DNA from: an uncultured Propionivibrio sp.
GTDB lineage: Bacteria > Pseudomonadota > Gammaproteobacteria > Burkholderiales > Rhodocyclaceae
Assembly (NCBI RefSeq): GCF_963666255.1
Contig: NZ_OY762656.1
Coordinates: 1,116,001-1,180,000, forward strand
Direction of reading: 5' to 3'
DNA length: 64,000 nt
Made by a program: the position numbers and the translations under genes. Of this stretch, positions 20,152-28,464 are shown piece after piece; within the stretch, counting starts at the first letter, position 1, and each line of letters begins with the position of its first letter. The notes under the pieces are model-generated. The model was not told the origin of the DNA and did no database searches. It saw nothing but the letters and a program-made list of their open reading frames with translations.

Positions 20152-20190
20152 AAAAAATAAAAACCCGTTCGGCTTCGTGGCGAACGGGTT
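20152..20190 (-). terminator. Intrinsic terminator in the metH leader
   Basis: Read in the metH direction, CGAACGGGTT-type arms at 20162-20171 and 20181-20190 form a perfect 10-bp stem with a nine-base loop, followed by a run of U residues (the A-rich 20152-20163 on the given strand). It lies 25-53 bases upstream of the metH ATG and downstream of the aptamer, so it is positioned as an attenuator rather than the end of another gene. Confidence 0.85.
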
Positions 20191-20205
20191 CGGAATCGCT
20201 GCATT

Positions 20206-20266
20206 GAAGCCCGCTTTAGCCGGATTTATTGCGCGCCCGCAAGCTGAACTTCAAATCGGCGCGGCG
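20206..20266 (-). ncRNA. SAM-II-like riboswitch aptamer in the metH leader
   Basis: On the metH strand, a P1 helix CGCGCC/GGCGCG pairs 20258-20263 with 20232-20237. The P1 loop begins GAUUUGAA and contains AGCUUGC, and the 3' tail reads AAUAAAU and then GCUAAAG (complement of 20214-20220). These are the conserved blocks of SAM-II riboswitches, known from alpha- and beta-proteobacterial methionine genes. The exact pseudoknot pairing could not be settled by eye. A terminator follows, suggesting that S-adenosylmethionine binding stops transcription. Confidence 0.75.
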
Positions 20267-20295
20267 TCGGGGACGATGTCCCGGACAGGCTCAGG

Positions 20296-20324
20296 AATTT
20301 ACGCGCCAAACCATTGATTGTCAA
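20296..20324 (-). promoter_or_regulatory. Sigma-70 promoter of metH
   Basis: On the minus strand a perfect -35 TTGACA (20319-20324) is separated by exactly 17 bp from TAAATT (20296-20301). Transcription would begin near 20288, just before the SAM-II-like aptamer. Confidence 0.75.
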
Positions 20325-20358
20325 GCCAAAGCGCCGTGTTCAAGGCGGTCGTGAGCGC

Positions 20359-20910
20359 TCAGCCTCGGGGCTCCCGGTTGCGACTTGTCGCACAGACCTG
20401 TCCGTCATCGTCGAAATGAACGTTGAAGAAGCATGCTTCTCCTGCGTCGTCATCGATTTTCCAGTCCCACACCTCCTCATGCTTGAGCGGGAAGTGGATT
20501 GTGTGGGCGGGGCTTCCGAGCATGCTAAGGACGTCCTCGCGATCCATACCGATGCAAATCCGGGCGAAATTGGCGGTTGTCAGTGCGTTACGGATAACGA
20601 CCAAGGTCCCGTTCCGGTCGAAATCGAGCATGAAATTCCGGGTACCGAACGGCATGGTCGTATATTCCATGACGCTTCCGCTGCCGGTTTTCCAAGTGTG
20701 TGTTGCCGGGCCGAGGCTGGCGATGACGGTGTGGATGTCGTCGGCACCTGGCCGCAGGCGACGCAGACGGGAAGGCAGAAGCGTGGTCCGTAAGTCTGTC
20801 TTGATGCGGGCGAGGCAGCTTCCCAAAAATTCCCAGGTCATGATCGGAAGAAAGTGCTCGCCATGAAAATAACGTGAAATTTTGCCTGCGCGGGAGGCGA
20901 AAAAGAACAT
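20359..20910 (-). CDS. SmpA/OmlA (BamE-like) domain protein
   Basis: A 183-residue protein with two diverged BamE-like modules: LRPGADDIHTVIASLGPAT in the first half and the clearer ICIGMDREDVLSMLGSPAH, then FPLKHEEVWDWKI, in the second. Family members are small outer-membrane-facing lipoproteins. GGAGG lies 11 bases before ATG 20910. The N-terminus is odd: a basic stretch then LPIMTWEFLGSC, where LGSC could be a lipobox, but the hydrophobic core is short. Either the signal has degenerated or the protein is cytoplasmic. Not true BamE, which is shorter and has one module. Precise role unknown. Confidence 0.65.
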   Translation of the reverse strand: MFFFASRAGKISRYFHGEHFLPIMTWEFLGSCLARIKTDLRTTLLPSRLRRLRPGADDIHTVIASLGPATHTWKTGSGSVMEYTTMPFGTRNFMLDFDRNGTLVVIRNALTTANFARICIGMDREDVLSMLGSPAHTIHFPLKHEEVWDWKIDDDAGEACFFNVHFDDDGQVCATSRNREPRG

Positions 20911-21042
20911 ACAATTTTCGCCTCCAAGGATGTCTCTTCAACATTTTTCATGAAATTGCATGCCAACACGTATTCGATCAGTGACAAGGCTAACCCCGAC
21001 CCGACGCAGTGAGCAAGCCCCCGAATATCGGAGGCTTGCTGA

Positions 21043-21576
21043 GTGAGCGCGCCGCGCATTCCGGTTTGGGTCAGAAGGCTGCTCGATCGCAGTGTTGGAC
21101 ACCGCTATTATCCGGCGGTGGTCGCGCTGATAGCGTTCGCGTCGACAGCCAGTTTTTCATTTCCATTCGTCATTGTCCTGATTCCGGCTGTTTTGCTTTC
21201 CCCTCGTCGCTGGCTATTGCTCGGGGTGCTGACAGGGGTTGCCAGTGGCATCGGAGGGGCGGTGCTCGTCGAGTTGTTCCAGTATCTTGGGAAAGAACTG
21301 GTCCTTGCACGCTACCCGCAGCTTGTCGACAACGCGCATTGGCAAAGCGCAATCGCCTGGCTACACGTATACGGCCTGTTCGCGCTGGCTGTCATTGCCG
21401 GCTCTCCGGTTCCGCAAACGCCGGCAATTTTCGCTTACTCGTTGGCGGAGCCTTCAACGTTGGGGGTGCTTGTTGCCGTTGGAATTGGTAAGACAGTTAA
21501 GTATGTTTTCCTGGCATGGGTTACTGCACGCTATCCGTCGCGCTTCATAAGATATCGGCATGCGTGCGACGAATGA
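21043..21576 (+). CDS. Integral membrane protein, YqaA/DedA (VTT)-like
   Basis: A 177-residue membrane protein with about four hydrophobic segments, including one at residues 25-50, a glycine-rich one at 55-75 (LLLGVLTGVASGIGGAVLV) and two in the C-terminal half. The pattern with YGLFALAVIAGSPVPQTPA and the late GIGKTVKYVFL resembles the YqaA branch of the VTT/DedA superfamily, thought to move or scramble lipids. The start is GTG 21043, with GGAGG ten bases before it. Function is not established; the superfamily call is moderate. Confidence 0.65.
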   Translation: MSAPRIPVWVRRLLDRSVGHRYYPAVVALIAFASTASFSFPFVIVLIPAVLLSPRRWLLLGVLTGVASGIGGAVLVELFQYLGKELVLARYPQLVDNAHWQSAIAWLHVYGLFALAVIAGSPVPQTPAIFAYSLAEPSTLGVLVAVGIGKTVKYVFLAWVTARYPSRFIRYRHACDE

Positions 21577-21784
21577 GTCATTTGGGATATTTTGATGGAG
21601 CTTTACTTGAAATTCTCTGTCAATGCGTCTATGACTTTAGCTGAATGTCGTTAGATCTTAGCAACCTGTCAGTTTTGGCACTGGGACGGAAAATTCTCTT
21701 ATTGTTGGTGCATACTTACAGCGCAACAACAACACCTCCTGTTCGGAGGAATAATCGTAGTACTTACTGTCATGGAGTCTTAAT

Positions 21785-22039
21785 ATGCCAAGCAAACCCA
21801 AAGCTGCAAAAGCGCCGAAGCTTTTCCTGCAAACTGGTGAACAGGCTGCTACCCTGCGCAGAAAACTCGGTGTCAATCAGTCGGTATTCTGGAGTCGGAT
21901 CCGCGTGACCCAGTCGGGTGGTTCCCGCTACGAATCCGGCCGCAAGCTGCCGCATCCGGTCCAGCTGCTTCTGCATCTCGCCTACGCGCCTGAAGCCTCG
22001 GCGCAGGCCCTTCTCGTCTACCTCCGGGAAAGCCAATAA
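21785..22039 (+). CDS. Small helix-turn-helix (XRE-like) protein
   Basis: An 84-residue basic protein with a lysine/alanine-rich N-terminal tail, then a lambda-repressor-like helix-turn-helix (ATLRRKLGVNQSVFWSRIRV, followed by TQSGGSRYESGRKLPHPV). It is preceded by about 200 bases of relatively AT-rich DNA that holds a CCTCC-N5-GGAGG hairpin at about 21737-21751, and is followed by a strong hairpin, so it is probably a single-gene unit. Target genes cannot be told from sequence. Confidence 0.72.
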   Translation: MPSKPKAAKAPKLFLQTGEQAATLRRKLGVNQSVFWSRIRVTQSGGSRYESGRKLPHPVQLLLHLAYAPEASAQALLVYLRESQ

Positions 22040-22117
22040 ACAGACATCGGCTCTGTAATCGTTCGGGCCATCGGGCGGCGGCACCGTTTTAGTGCCGTCC
22101 GGAATGTCGCAAATATG

Positions 22118-22146
22118 ACCGGCTGTCGTTGACGATGACAGCCGGT
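22118..22146 (+). terminator. Hairpin after the XRE-like gene
   Basis: ACCGGCTGTC (22118-22127) pairs perfectly with GACAGCCGGT (22137-22146) across a nine-base loop, followed by TATTT. It lies 79 bases after the stop of the small regulator and is likely its terminator. Confidence 0.65.
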
Positions 22147-22292
22147 TATTTCCATTACCAGCCTCGTACGGGCGAGGTCGGACGGGTTCCGACAGTTGGA
22201 TCGCATCGGAATTGCTGTTGGTTGACTTGCGATGATCTCGCGAAATGGCGAAGATTCTGGTCGTTACGCAATCAACCGACGGAGTTCATGGC

Positions 22293-23297
22293 ATGCAAGC
22301 GTTGTTCGTCTACGTCTCTTGCGGCGAAAGCCGCGAAATCGATGTTTTCTCCCTTGATTCGCGTTCCGGTGCAATTAGCTTGCGGCAACGTTTGCTGACG
22401 TCTGGATCGCCGGTGCCAATGCGCGCCATGCCAGTCCAACAGCGCTTGTACGTGGGGATGCGCAACGACAACGCGCTTCATGCATTCGCCATCAAATCCG
22501 ACGACGGGTGTCTGCGCAGTCTCGGTGGCGTCGCCGCACCGGGCGCGCCGGTCTACGTTTACAGTGCGCCGGCGTCGGGCGTGGTCTTTTCGTCGTCGTA
22601 TGGCGACAACAATCTCAGCGTATTTCCGCTCGATGTCTGCGGCGTGCCGCGGGCCGCGCAGCAGACCGAGTCCGGCTTGCCGCGCGCGCACGCCGCACGC
22701 GTCGATCAAAGCGGGCGCTGGTTGCTGGTGCCGACGCTCGGTGCCGATGTCATCCGGATTTACCGTATCGGGACCGCCGGCCGTCTGGTGCCGAACGACC
22801 CGGCTGTAGTCGCCGTGAAGTCCGGTAGCGGCCCGCGTCATCCAGTGTTCTCCGCCGACAATCGTTTCGTTTACTGCCTCAACGAATTGAATGGTTGCAT
22901 CGATGTCTTCGCTTTCGATGCCGAGCGCGGTGTACTCGATCTGCGCCAGACGATCTCCATGATGCCGCCCAATTTCGCTGGCGCGCCCTGGGCCGCGGAA
23001 TTGCGACTGACCGGCGATGGCCGTTTCCTCTATGCCACCGACCGGCGCAGCAGCACCATTGCAACCCTGCGTGTGGCTAAGAAGACGGGAAAGCTGGCCT
23101 TGGTCGGGCATACGCCGACGGAGGAGACTCCACGCGGCATGGATGTCGATCCTTCGGGGCGCTGGCTGGTCGCCGCTGGACAACAATCGGGCGCACTGAC
23201 GGTTTATGCGATCGATCCGGTCAGCGGACGACTGGCCGCGAAGGGCCGCCAACGTACCGGTAAAGAGCCGATCTGCGTTGAAATCGTGGCGCCATGA
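22293..23297 (+). CDS. Lactonase-family seven-bladed beta-propeller protein
   Basis: A 334-residue protein of the YbhE/Pgl lactonase family (6-phosphogluconolactonase type). Repeated propeller blades are visible (FVYVSCGESREIDVFSLD, GRWLLVPTLGADVIRIYRI, NRFVYCLNELNGCIDVFAFD, GRFLYATDRRSSTIATLRV). It ends with the family-typical DPSGRWLVAAGQQSGALTVY. ATG 22293 has GGAG ten bases upstream and fits homologues; the frame is open back to 22245. Whether it hydrolyses 6-phosphogluconolactone or another lactone is not decided by sequence. No signal peptide is seen. Confidence 0.82.
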   Translation: MQALFVYVSCGESREIDVFSLDSRSGAISLRQRLLTSGSPVPMRAMPVQQRLYVGMRNDNALHAFAIKSDDGCLRSLGGVAAPGAPVYVYSAPASGVVFSSSYGDNNLSVFPLDVCGVPRAAQQTESGLPRAHAARVDQSGRWLLVPTLGADVIRIYRIGTAGRLVPNDPAVVAVKSGSGPRHPVFSADNRFVYCLNELNGCIDVFAFDAERGVLDLRQTISMMPPNFAGAPWAAELRLTGDGRFLYATDRRSSTIATLRVAKKTGKLALVGHTPTEETPRGMDVDPSGRWLVAAGQQSGALTVYAIDPVSGRLAAKGRQRTGKEPICVEIVAP

Positions 23298-23334
23298 CGA
23301 ACGCCCGGCGGCCGACGACCGTCCGTGTCTGGTT

Positions 23335-24444
23335 GTGCGCTTGATTCACCGTTACGTCTGGCTGGCGTTGCTCGGCATTTCGCCGATCTTCGCATTCGCC
23401 GTCGAACAGGTGCTCAACAAGTCGTTGAATGAGACGGTGGTATTCATCCGGAATGGAGACGGACCGCTGGCCCCGGTGCTTGAGACGACATTTTTCCGCC
23501 CGGACGGTGAGGGACCGTTTCCCTTGGTCGTCATTAACCACGGCAAGGCGGCGGGCAATCCGCGCTTTCAGTCGCGGGCGCGCTATATCGTTGCGAGTCG
23601 GGAGTTCGTGCGTCGGGGATATGTTGTCATGATACCGATGCGTTCTGGATTCTCGCGTTCGACCGGCAATTACGTTTCCGGAGGCTGCAATATCGAGTCC
23701 AACGGCCTGGTCCAGGCCAGGGATGTCCGGGTGGCGCTTGATTATGCCAAGGCGCTTCCTTACGTCGACCCGTCACGCATCGTGGTGATGGGGCAGTCGC
23801 ACGGCGGACTGACGACCTTGGCGTTAGGTACGGCACCGTACGCCGGCGTTCGCGGACTGATCAACTTCGCCGGCGGGTTGAGAAAGACCGAGTGCATCGG
23901 CTGGGAGCAGGCGCTGGTCAGCGCGTTTCGCACCTACGGGCAAGCGAACCGCTTTCCGACCTTGTGGTTTTACGGCGATAACGACTCGTACTGGTCGCCG
24001 GAAACGCGAAACGCAATGCTGAACGCTTATGTCGGCGCCGGCGGAAATGTACGCATGGTGGCGTTCGGCAAGTTCGGCAGCGATGCTCATGGGCTGTTCG
24101 GCCATCGCGACGGCTGGCCGATCTGGTGGCCGGAAGTTGAAAGGTTTCTCGCCGAACTCGGGATGCCGACTTCGCTGTTGCCGCGGCCCCCAAGTACCGA
24201 TCCGGCTCAGGTGCGCCTCGAGGAAGCAGCGGCGACCATGCGTTGGGGTGTGCGTTGCCAGCGAGCCTTCCAGGATTTTATCGACGCCGATTATCCGCGT
24301 GCGTTTGCGTGGTCCGCCGGCGTCTGCAGCGTTGCAGTCGGCGGAGAGAATCCTGGCCGGCGGGCGCTCGATTTGTGCCGCAGCCGGATGCCGGGAGGCT
24401 GCCAGTTGTTCGCGGTGGATGATGCGCTGATGAGCGCCAATTGA
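23335..24444 (+). CDS. Exported alpha/beta hydrolase (dienelactone hydrolase-like)
   Basis: A 369-residue protein starting at GTG 23335, with signal peptide VRLIHRYVWLALLGISPIFA and cleavage probably after AFA. The alpha/beta hydrolase core shows PLVVINHGKA and the nucleophile elbow VVMGQSHGGLTTLA; the acid is probably in WFYGDNDSYW, and the base histidine in DAHGLF. After about residue 295 a cysteine-containing C-terminal extension (CQRAFQDFIDA, CRSRMPGGCQLFAVDD) resembles stress-type tail domains added to exported enzymes. It begins 37 bases after the lactonase and may be cotranscribed. Substrate unknown. Confidence 0.75.
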   Translation: MRLIHRYVWLALLGISPIFAFAVEQVLNKSLNETVVFIRNGDGPLAPVLETTFFRPDGEGPFPLVVINHGKAAGNPRFQSRARYIVASREFVRRGYVVMIPMRSGFSRSTGNYVSGGCNIESNGLVQARDVRVALDYAKALPYVDPSRIVVMGQSHGGLTTLALGTAPYAGVRGLINFAGGLRKTECIGWEQALVSAFRTYGQANRFPTLWFYGDNDSYWSPETRNAMLNAYVGAGGNVRMVAFGKFGSDAHGLFGHRDGWPIWWPEVERFLAELGMPTSLLPRPPSTDPAQVRLEEAAATMRWGVRCQRAFQDFIDADYPRAFAWSAGVCSVAVGGENPGRRALDLCRSRMPGGCQLFAVDDALMSAN

Positions 24445-24456
24445 TATGCCGCTTTC

Positions 24457-25293
24457 CTAGTCCGGAGTGAACGCCGCACGCAGCATGGCGATCTCCTTGG
24501 CATAGCCTGGCAGCTCGTTCGGTGTCTCGAGCAGAAACGGCAGATGCCGTAAGGCGGGATGGTTGATGATGCGCACAATCGCGGCAAGGCCCAGGCTGCC
24601 CTCGCCGATGCACGCGTGCCGGTCCTTGCGGCTGCCAAGCGGGTTCTGGCTGTCGTTCAGGTGGATAGCGTGCAGGCGGTCGAGGCCGATGACCGCGTCG
24701 AACTTGGTCAGCACGCCGTCGAGGTCGTTGACGAGATCATAGCCGGCGTCGTTGAGATGGCAGGTGTCGAGGCAGACGCCCAGCTTGTCCTGAAGTTGTA
24801 CGCCATCGATGATGCGCCGGAGTTCTTCGAAGCTGCGGCCGACTTCGCTGCCTTTGCCGGCCATGGTTTCGAGCAATACCGTCGTCGTTTGCGACGACGA
24901 GAGAACGGCATTCAGCTGGGTGACGATCATCTCGATGCCGATGTCCTCGCCCTGGCCGACGTGGCTGCCGGGGTGGAAGTTGTAGAGATTGCCGGGCAGG
25001 TATTCCATACGTTGCAGATCGTCGCGCATCGCCTCCAGCGCGAAGTTCCGTGTCTTCTCCTCGGCCGAGCAGGGGTTGAGCGTGTAAGGGGCGTGCGCCA
25101 GCAGCTTGGCGAAACCGTTGGCTGCCGCGAGCGCCCGGAAATCGGCGATGTCCAGCGGGTCGAGGGCCTTTGCGGCGCCGCCACGCGGATTGCGCGTAAA
25201 GAACTGGAAGGTATTGGCGCCGATGGAAAGGGCGTCCTCGCCCATGGCGAGAAAGCCGCGCGCGGTCGATAGATGGCAGCCGATGGAGAGCAT
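24457..25293 (-). CDS. nfo: Endonuclease IV (deoxyribonuclease IV)
   Basis: A 278-residue AP endonuclease of base excision repair, a TIM barrel with three zinc ions. Family motifs: [14 protein letters not shown] at the start, [24 protein letters not shown] with zinc-ligand histidines, [28 protein letters not shown] and [11 protein letters not shown] 25293 is selected because homologues begin there; the open frame runs 32 codons further upstream without family support. Converges on the upstream hydrolase gene with a 12-base gap. Confidence 0.95.
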   Translation of the reverse strand: MLSIGCHLSTARGFLAMGEDALSIGANTFQFFTRNPRGGAAKALDPLDIADFRALAAANGFAKLLAHAPYTLNPCSAEEKTRNFALEAMRDDLQRMEYLPGNLYNFHPGSHVGQGEDIGIEMIVTQLNAVLSSSQTTTVLLETMAGKGSEVGRSFEELRRIIDGVQLQDKLGVCLDTCHLNDAGYDLVNDLDGVLTKFDAVIGLDRLHAIHLNDSQNPLGSRKDRHACIGEGSLGLAAIVRIINHPALRHLPFLLETPNELPGYAKEIAMLRAAFTPD

Positions 25294-25531
25294 GATGATC
25301 CGACGAGTGACGAAACCGCGATTGTGCCCGAGAGTGGCAGCTTCTGTCCGATAACCCGGGTCAATGGCTTTGTCATTGGCGTTTGGCATGGTCGGGTATG
25401 TCCGCCGTAGTGCATTGTATTTTTGCCGTGTCAGACTATCGTGAACGCAACGGGGGAACTGTCGTCGGGATGGCAGTTGCGGGTCAAGGGAGGTGGACCT
25501 TGTTGTTCAATTTAGCGAGGTGCGTGTGACC

Positions 25532-26083
25532 ATGTATGGCAATGTACTTTTGGCGATAGGCGTCGCGGTGTGTGCGATGCTTTCCGGCTGTTCGACTTCG
25601 TCGCTCTACGTCAGTGAAAGAAATCCGTCGTTCAAGACCCTGGTCAGCCGGCAAGCGCCGATTTTCGATCTGAAGATTTCGATGACGCCGGAAGTACAGA
25701 GGGTTTATGACAGCGAAGCGCGTTTGAGAGGCTTCGACGCCGACAAGCTGTTGGCGGTGACCCTGCAAAAGCTCGAGGACGGTGGCGTATTCGAGTTCGA
25801 CAACGCAAACGGCAGGTTCTCTGCGGAAATCGTCATCAAGGAACTGGATATCAAGGACGCCTCGAATACCATCAGCTACGGCATCGTTGCCGGTTCAGAC
25901 AAGGTCAAGGCAGACATACGACTGCTGAACAGAGTCAATGGACAAGCGGTTTCGAGCGTTTCGATCGAAATCAACCGAATCAATGAGTTCAGTTTCAGTC
26001 TTTACCGTTTCAGCGCCGAGAATCGGATGAATTACATTTATAAAGTGTTCTCGGAGAGGGTTCTTCAAGCTTTTACCGACTGA
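25532..26083 (+). CDS. Putative lipoprotein, DUF4410-like
   Basis: A 183-residue protein with a clear lipoprotein signal: YGNVLLAIGVAVCAMLSGCS, with lipobox LSGC and the modified cysteine at about residue 20. The mature part has the look of a DUF4410/YajG-like domain (KLLAVTLQKLEDGGVFEFD, then ISYGIVAGSDKVKADIRLLN). The family call is tentative. It ends 15 bases before the CHAT-domain gene and is very likely in one operon with it, so it may tether or chaperone that exported protein. Confidence 0.6.
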   Translation: MYGNVLLAIGVAVCAMLSGCSTSSLYVSERNPSFKTLVSRQAPIFDLKISMTPEVQRVYDSEARLRGFDADKLLAVTLQKLEDGGVFEFDNANGRFSAEIVIKELDIKDASNTISYGIVAGSDKVKADIRLLNRVNGQAVSSVSIEINRINEFSFSLYRFSAENRMNYIYKVFSERVLQAFTD

Positions 26084-26097
26084 GGATGGACGTCAGC

Positions 26098-28422
26098 ATG
26101 AAGACCGGCCGCATCCACTTACTTCTCATCATCCTTGCGGGCATTCTTGTGTTCTCTTTGCCGGCCAACGGGCAGGCATTGTCCCCGGGTGTCACGACCG
26201 CCGGGGCGCAAGTTTCGCCAAAAGAGTTGCTGCGACACTGCGCACGGTACTATTTTTCGCGCAATTACGCGCCGTTTTTCGATTGTGCCGATCGACTGGA
26301 GCGCCTGTCGGGTGATGGAAACGGTATCGCTCGCTATTCGCCCGCCATTTTTCAGTCGATGCGTGCCGAATTGTTGCTGGAGATCGGTCTCCCGAAGGAT
26401 GCGCTCGGCTACGCCAAAAAGGCCTTCGACGCAATTCCGGCAAAAGCGAGAAAATGGGCGGAAATTTCCGGCAGATCAGACGAGTCGGTCGCTTTCGAGA
26501 GTTTTCTCGAGCAACTCAAAGATGACTGGGCTGGCGACGTCTCGTTGCCTCTGGTGCCGGCGTTGCCGGAGGTGGTCGCAAAAAACATCGGCTTGCTGGC
26601 ACGTTGTCATTATCTCAACGGCGAGTCGCGGCGCGCCGATTATCTGAATATCGAACTTGCCCTCTTTGACGACGCGGGTTACCGCGAGCGGATTTACTTC
26701 GCCTTTGTGCGCAACAAGTTCGATGAAGTCGTCCGGATGAAGGAGGCGAAGGACGAGGAGATTCGACAGGCGAAGAGTTCCGTGTTGGTGGTCCTCTTTT
26801 CGCCGGGACGGCCGACCTACGAATTCTGGGAAAACTACAACGTCGCGCTCGAACAGTATATTTATGGCAAAAGCCTGATCGAAGCCGGTCGCCTGGAGAA
26901 GGCAGCCGCAGCGCTGGACAAGCTGATGGCATGGGAGGGGCTGGATGCCTTCGCCGGCCTGCGATGGAGTGTGTTTTTCGAACGTGCCCGTCTGTATCGG
27001 TTGCAGAAAGATGCGGGCAATGAGCTTGTCCTGTTGCGGCGGGCGGTCGATACGATCGAGACGATGCGCTCGACTATTTCGCTGGAGGCCGGAAAGCTTG
27101 GGTTCGCCGGCGACAAGCAGGTGGTGTATCAGCAACTGGTCAAGGCCATGGCTGATCGGGGCGACTGGGCCGGCGCTTTCGAGTATGCCGAACGCGCCAA
27201 GGCGCGAGCCCTTGTCGACATGTTGTCGCAGCAGGTCAGCATCGCCACGCCGCCGTCGGCGGACGAGAAAGTACGAGGGCTGTTGGCGCAGGCCGAGGCG
27301 CCTGAGGCGACCGTGCTTGCCATGGGGGCTGGCGCCAACCGGAGTTCGGCAACAGCGGTGGCGCGCGAAGAGTTGGGGAAGCTGGCGCCGGAAGCGGCTT
27401 CTCTGGTGTCGGTGCCGAGTATTCCGCTGGCCGAGGTGGTGCGCCATCTCGATCCGCAGGAGACGCTCGTCGATTTTTTCAATACCGGCAGTGAGCTTTA
27501 TGCTCTCGTTGTCAATGGCGCCAGTGTCACGGGCTTTCGTCTCGATGCCAATGGCGTCGATGGCGATGTGCGGGCGTTCCGGGCCGCGCTCGAGTCCGCC
27601 GATGCCAAAGCCGGTGTGTTAGGCCAAAAACTCCATGCCCGTTTGATTGCGCCGATCCGCCATGAGTTGCGGGGGAAACGGCTGACCATTTCACCGCATG
27701 GCGTTCTGCATTATCTGCCGTTTGGCGCGCTTTCCGACGGTAGCCGGTTTCTCGTCGATCTATATGGCATTCGCGTCATGCCGAGTGCCAGTACGCTCGT
27801 CTATATCCGAACGGACAAGCCGAAAAAAGCCGGTCGCCTGCTGGCGTTGGGCAATCCTGATCTTGGCGACGCACGCTTCGATCTCCCGGGCGCTCAGAAA
27901 GAAGCCATCCAGGTCGCAGGCATCTTTCCGGCGTCCAAAGCGCTTGTCCGGAAGGAAGCGACCAAGCAGGCGGTGACGGAATTCGGCGCCGGTTTCTCCA
28001 TTCTTCATATTGCTTCGCATGGCGTTTTTGATTCGGGGGCGCCGCTTAATTCCGGGCTGCTACTTGCCGGCAAGAATGAGGATGCCGGGCGCCTGACCGT
28101 CAGCGATCTGTATGCGCTGCATCTCGATGCCGAACTGGTGACGCTTTCGGCGTGCGAAACCGGTCTCGGAAAGCTGGCGAGCGGCGATGATGTCGTCGGT
28201 CTGACACGCGGCTTCCTGTATGCCGGCGCGCGCTCGATCATTTCGTCGCTCTGGAAGGTGGACGACGATGCCACCAGAGTATTGATGACGAACTTCTACG
28301 GATATCTCGCCCGGAACACCGATCTGCGGGAAGCGCTGCGTCTGGCGCAACTCGCAACACGCGAGCGTTTCCCCCATCCGTTCTTTTGGGCGGCGTTTCA
28401 GATTACCGGTGCGGCGAACTGA
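26098..28422 (+). CDS. Exported CHAT-domain protease-like protein with TPR-like repeats
   Basis: A 774-residue protein. An N-terminal signal (HLLLIILAGILVFSLPANG) predicts export. Residues about 35-390 are helical and TPR-like (YNVALEQYIYGKSLIEAGRL, then FFERARLYRLQKDAG). A CHAT (caspase HetF-associated with TPRs) domain fills the C-terminal 330 residues: RLTISPHGVLHYLPFGAL, catalytic histidine H641 in HIASHGVF and catalytic cysteine C686 in LSACETGLG, ending FFWAAFQITG. Both dyad residues are present, so it may be an active caspase-clan protease. The start at 26098 rather than 26086 gives a usable ribosome-site spacing. Substrate and trigger unknown. Confidence 0.88.
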   Translation: MKTGRIHLLLIILAGILVFSLPANGQALSPGVTTAGAQVSPKELLRHCARYYFSRNYAPFFDCADRLERLSGDGNGIARYSPAIFQSMRAELLLEIGLPKDALGYAKKAFDAIPAKARKWAEISGRSDESVAFESFLEQLKDDWAGDVSLPLVPALPEVVAKNIGLLARCHYLNGESRRADYLNIELALFDDAGYRERIYFAFVRNKFDEVVRMKEAKDEEIRQAKSSVLVVLFSPGRPTYEFWENYNVALEQYIYGKSLIEAGRLEKAAAALDKLMAWEGLDAFAGLRWSVFFERARLYRLQKDAGNELVLLRRAVDTIETMRSTISLEAGKLGFAGDKQVVYQQLVKAMADRGDWAGAFEYAERAKARALVDMLSQQVSIATPPSADEKVRGLLAQAEAPEATVLAMGAGANRSSATAVAREELGKLAPEAASLVSVPSIPLAEVVRHLDPQETLVDFFNTGSELYALVVNGASVTGFRLDANGVDGDVRAFRAALESADAKAGVLGQKLHARLIAPIRHELRGKRLTISPHGVLHYLPFGALSDGSRFLVDLYGIRVMPSASTLVYIRTDKPKKAGRLLALGNPDLGDARFDLPGAQKEAIQVAGIFPASKALVRKEATKQAVTEFGAGFSILHIASHGVFDSGAPLNSGLLLAGKNEDAGRLTVSDLYALHLDAELVTLSACETGLGKLASGDDVVGLTRGFLYAGARSIISSLWKVDDDATRVLMTNFYGYLARNTDLREALRLAQLATRERFPHPFFWAAFQITGAAN

Positions 28423-28464
28423 TGCCTGATTTCTCGCACATCGCCGTCCTGAGAGCGTGATCGC

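Noticed and set aside
21594-21653. 19-codon frame MELYLKF... upstream of the XRE-like gene
   Set aside because: No ribosome site, no amino-acid runs suggesting a leader peptide, and no stem-loop arrangement for attenuation.
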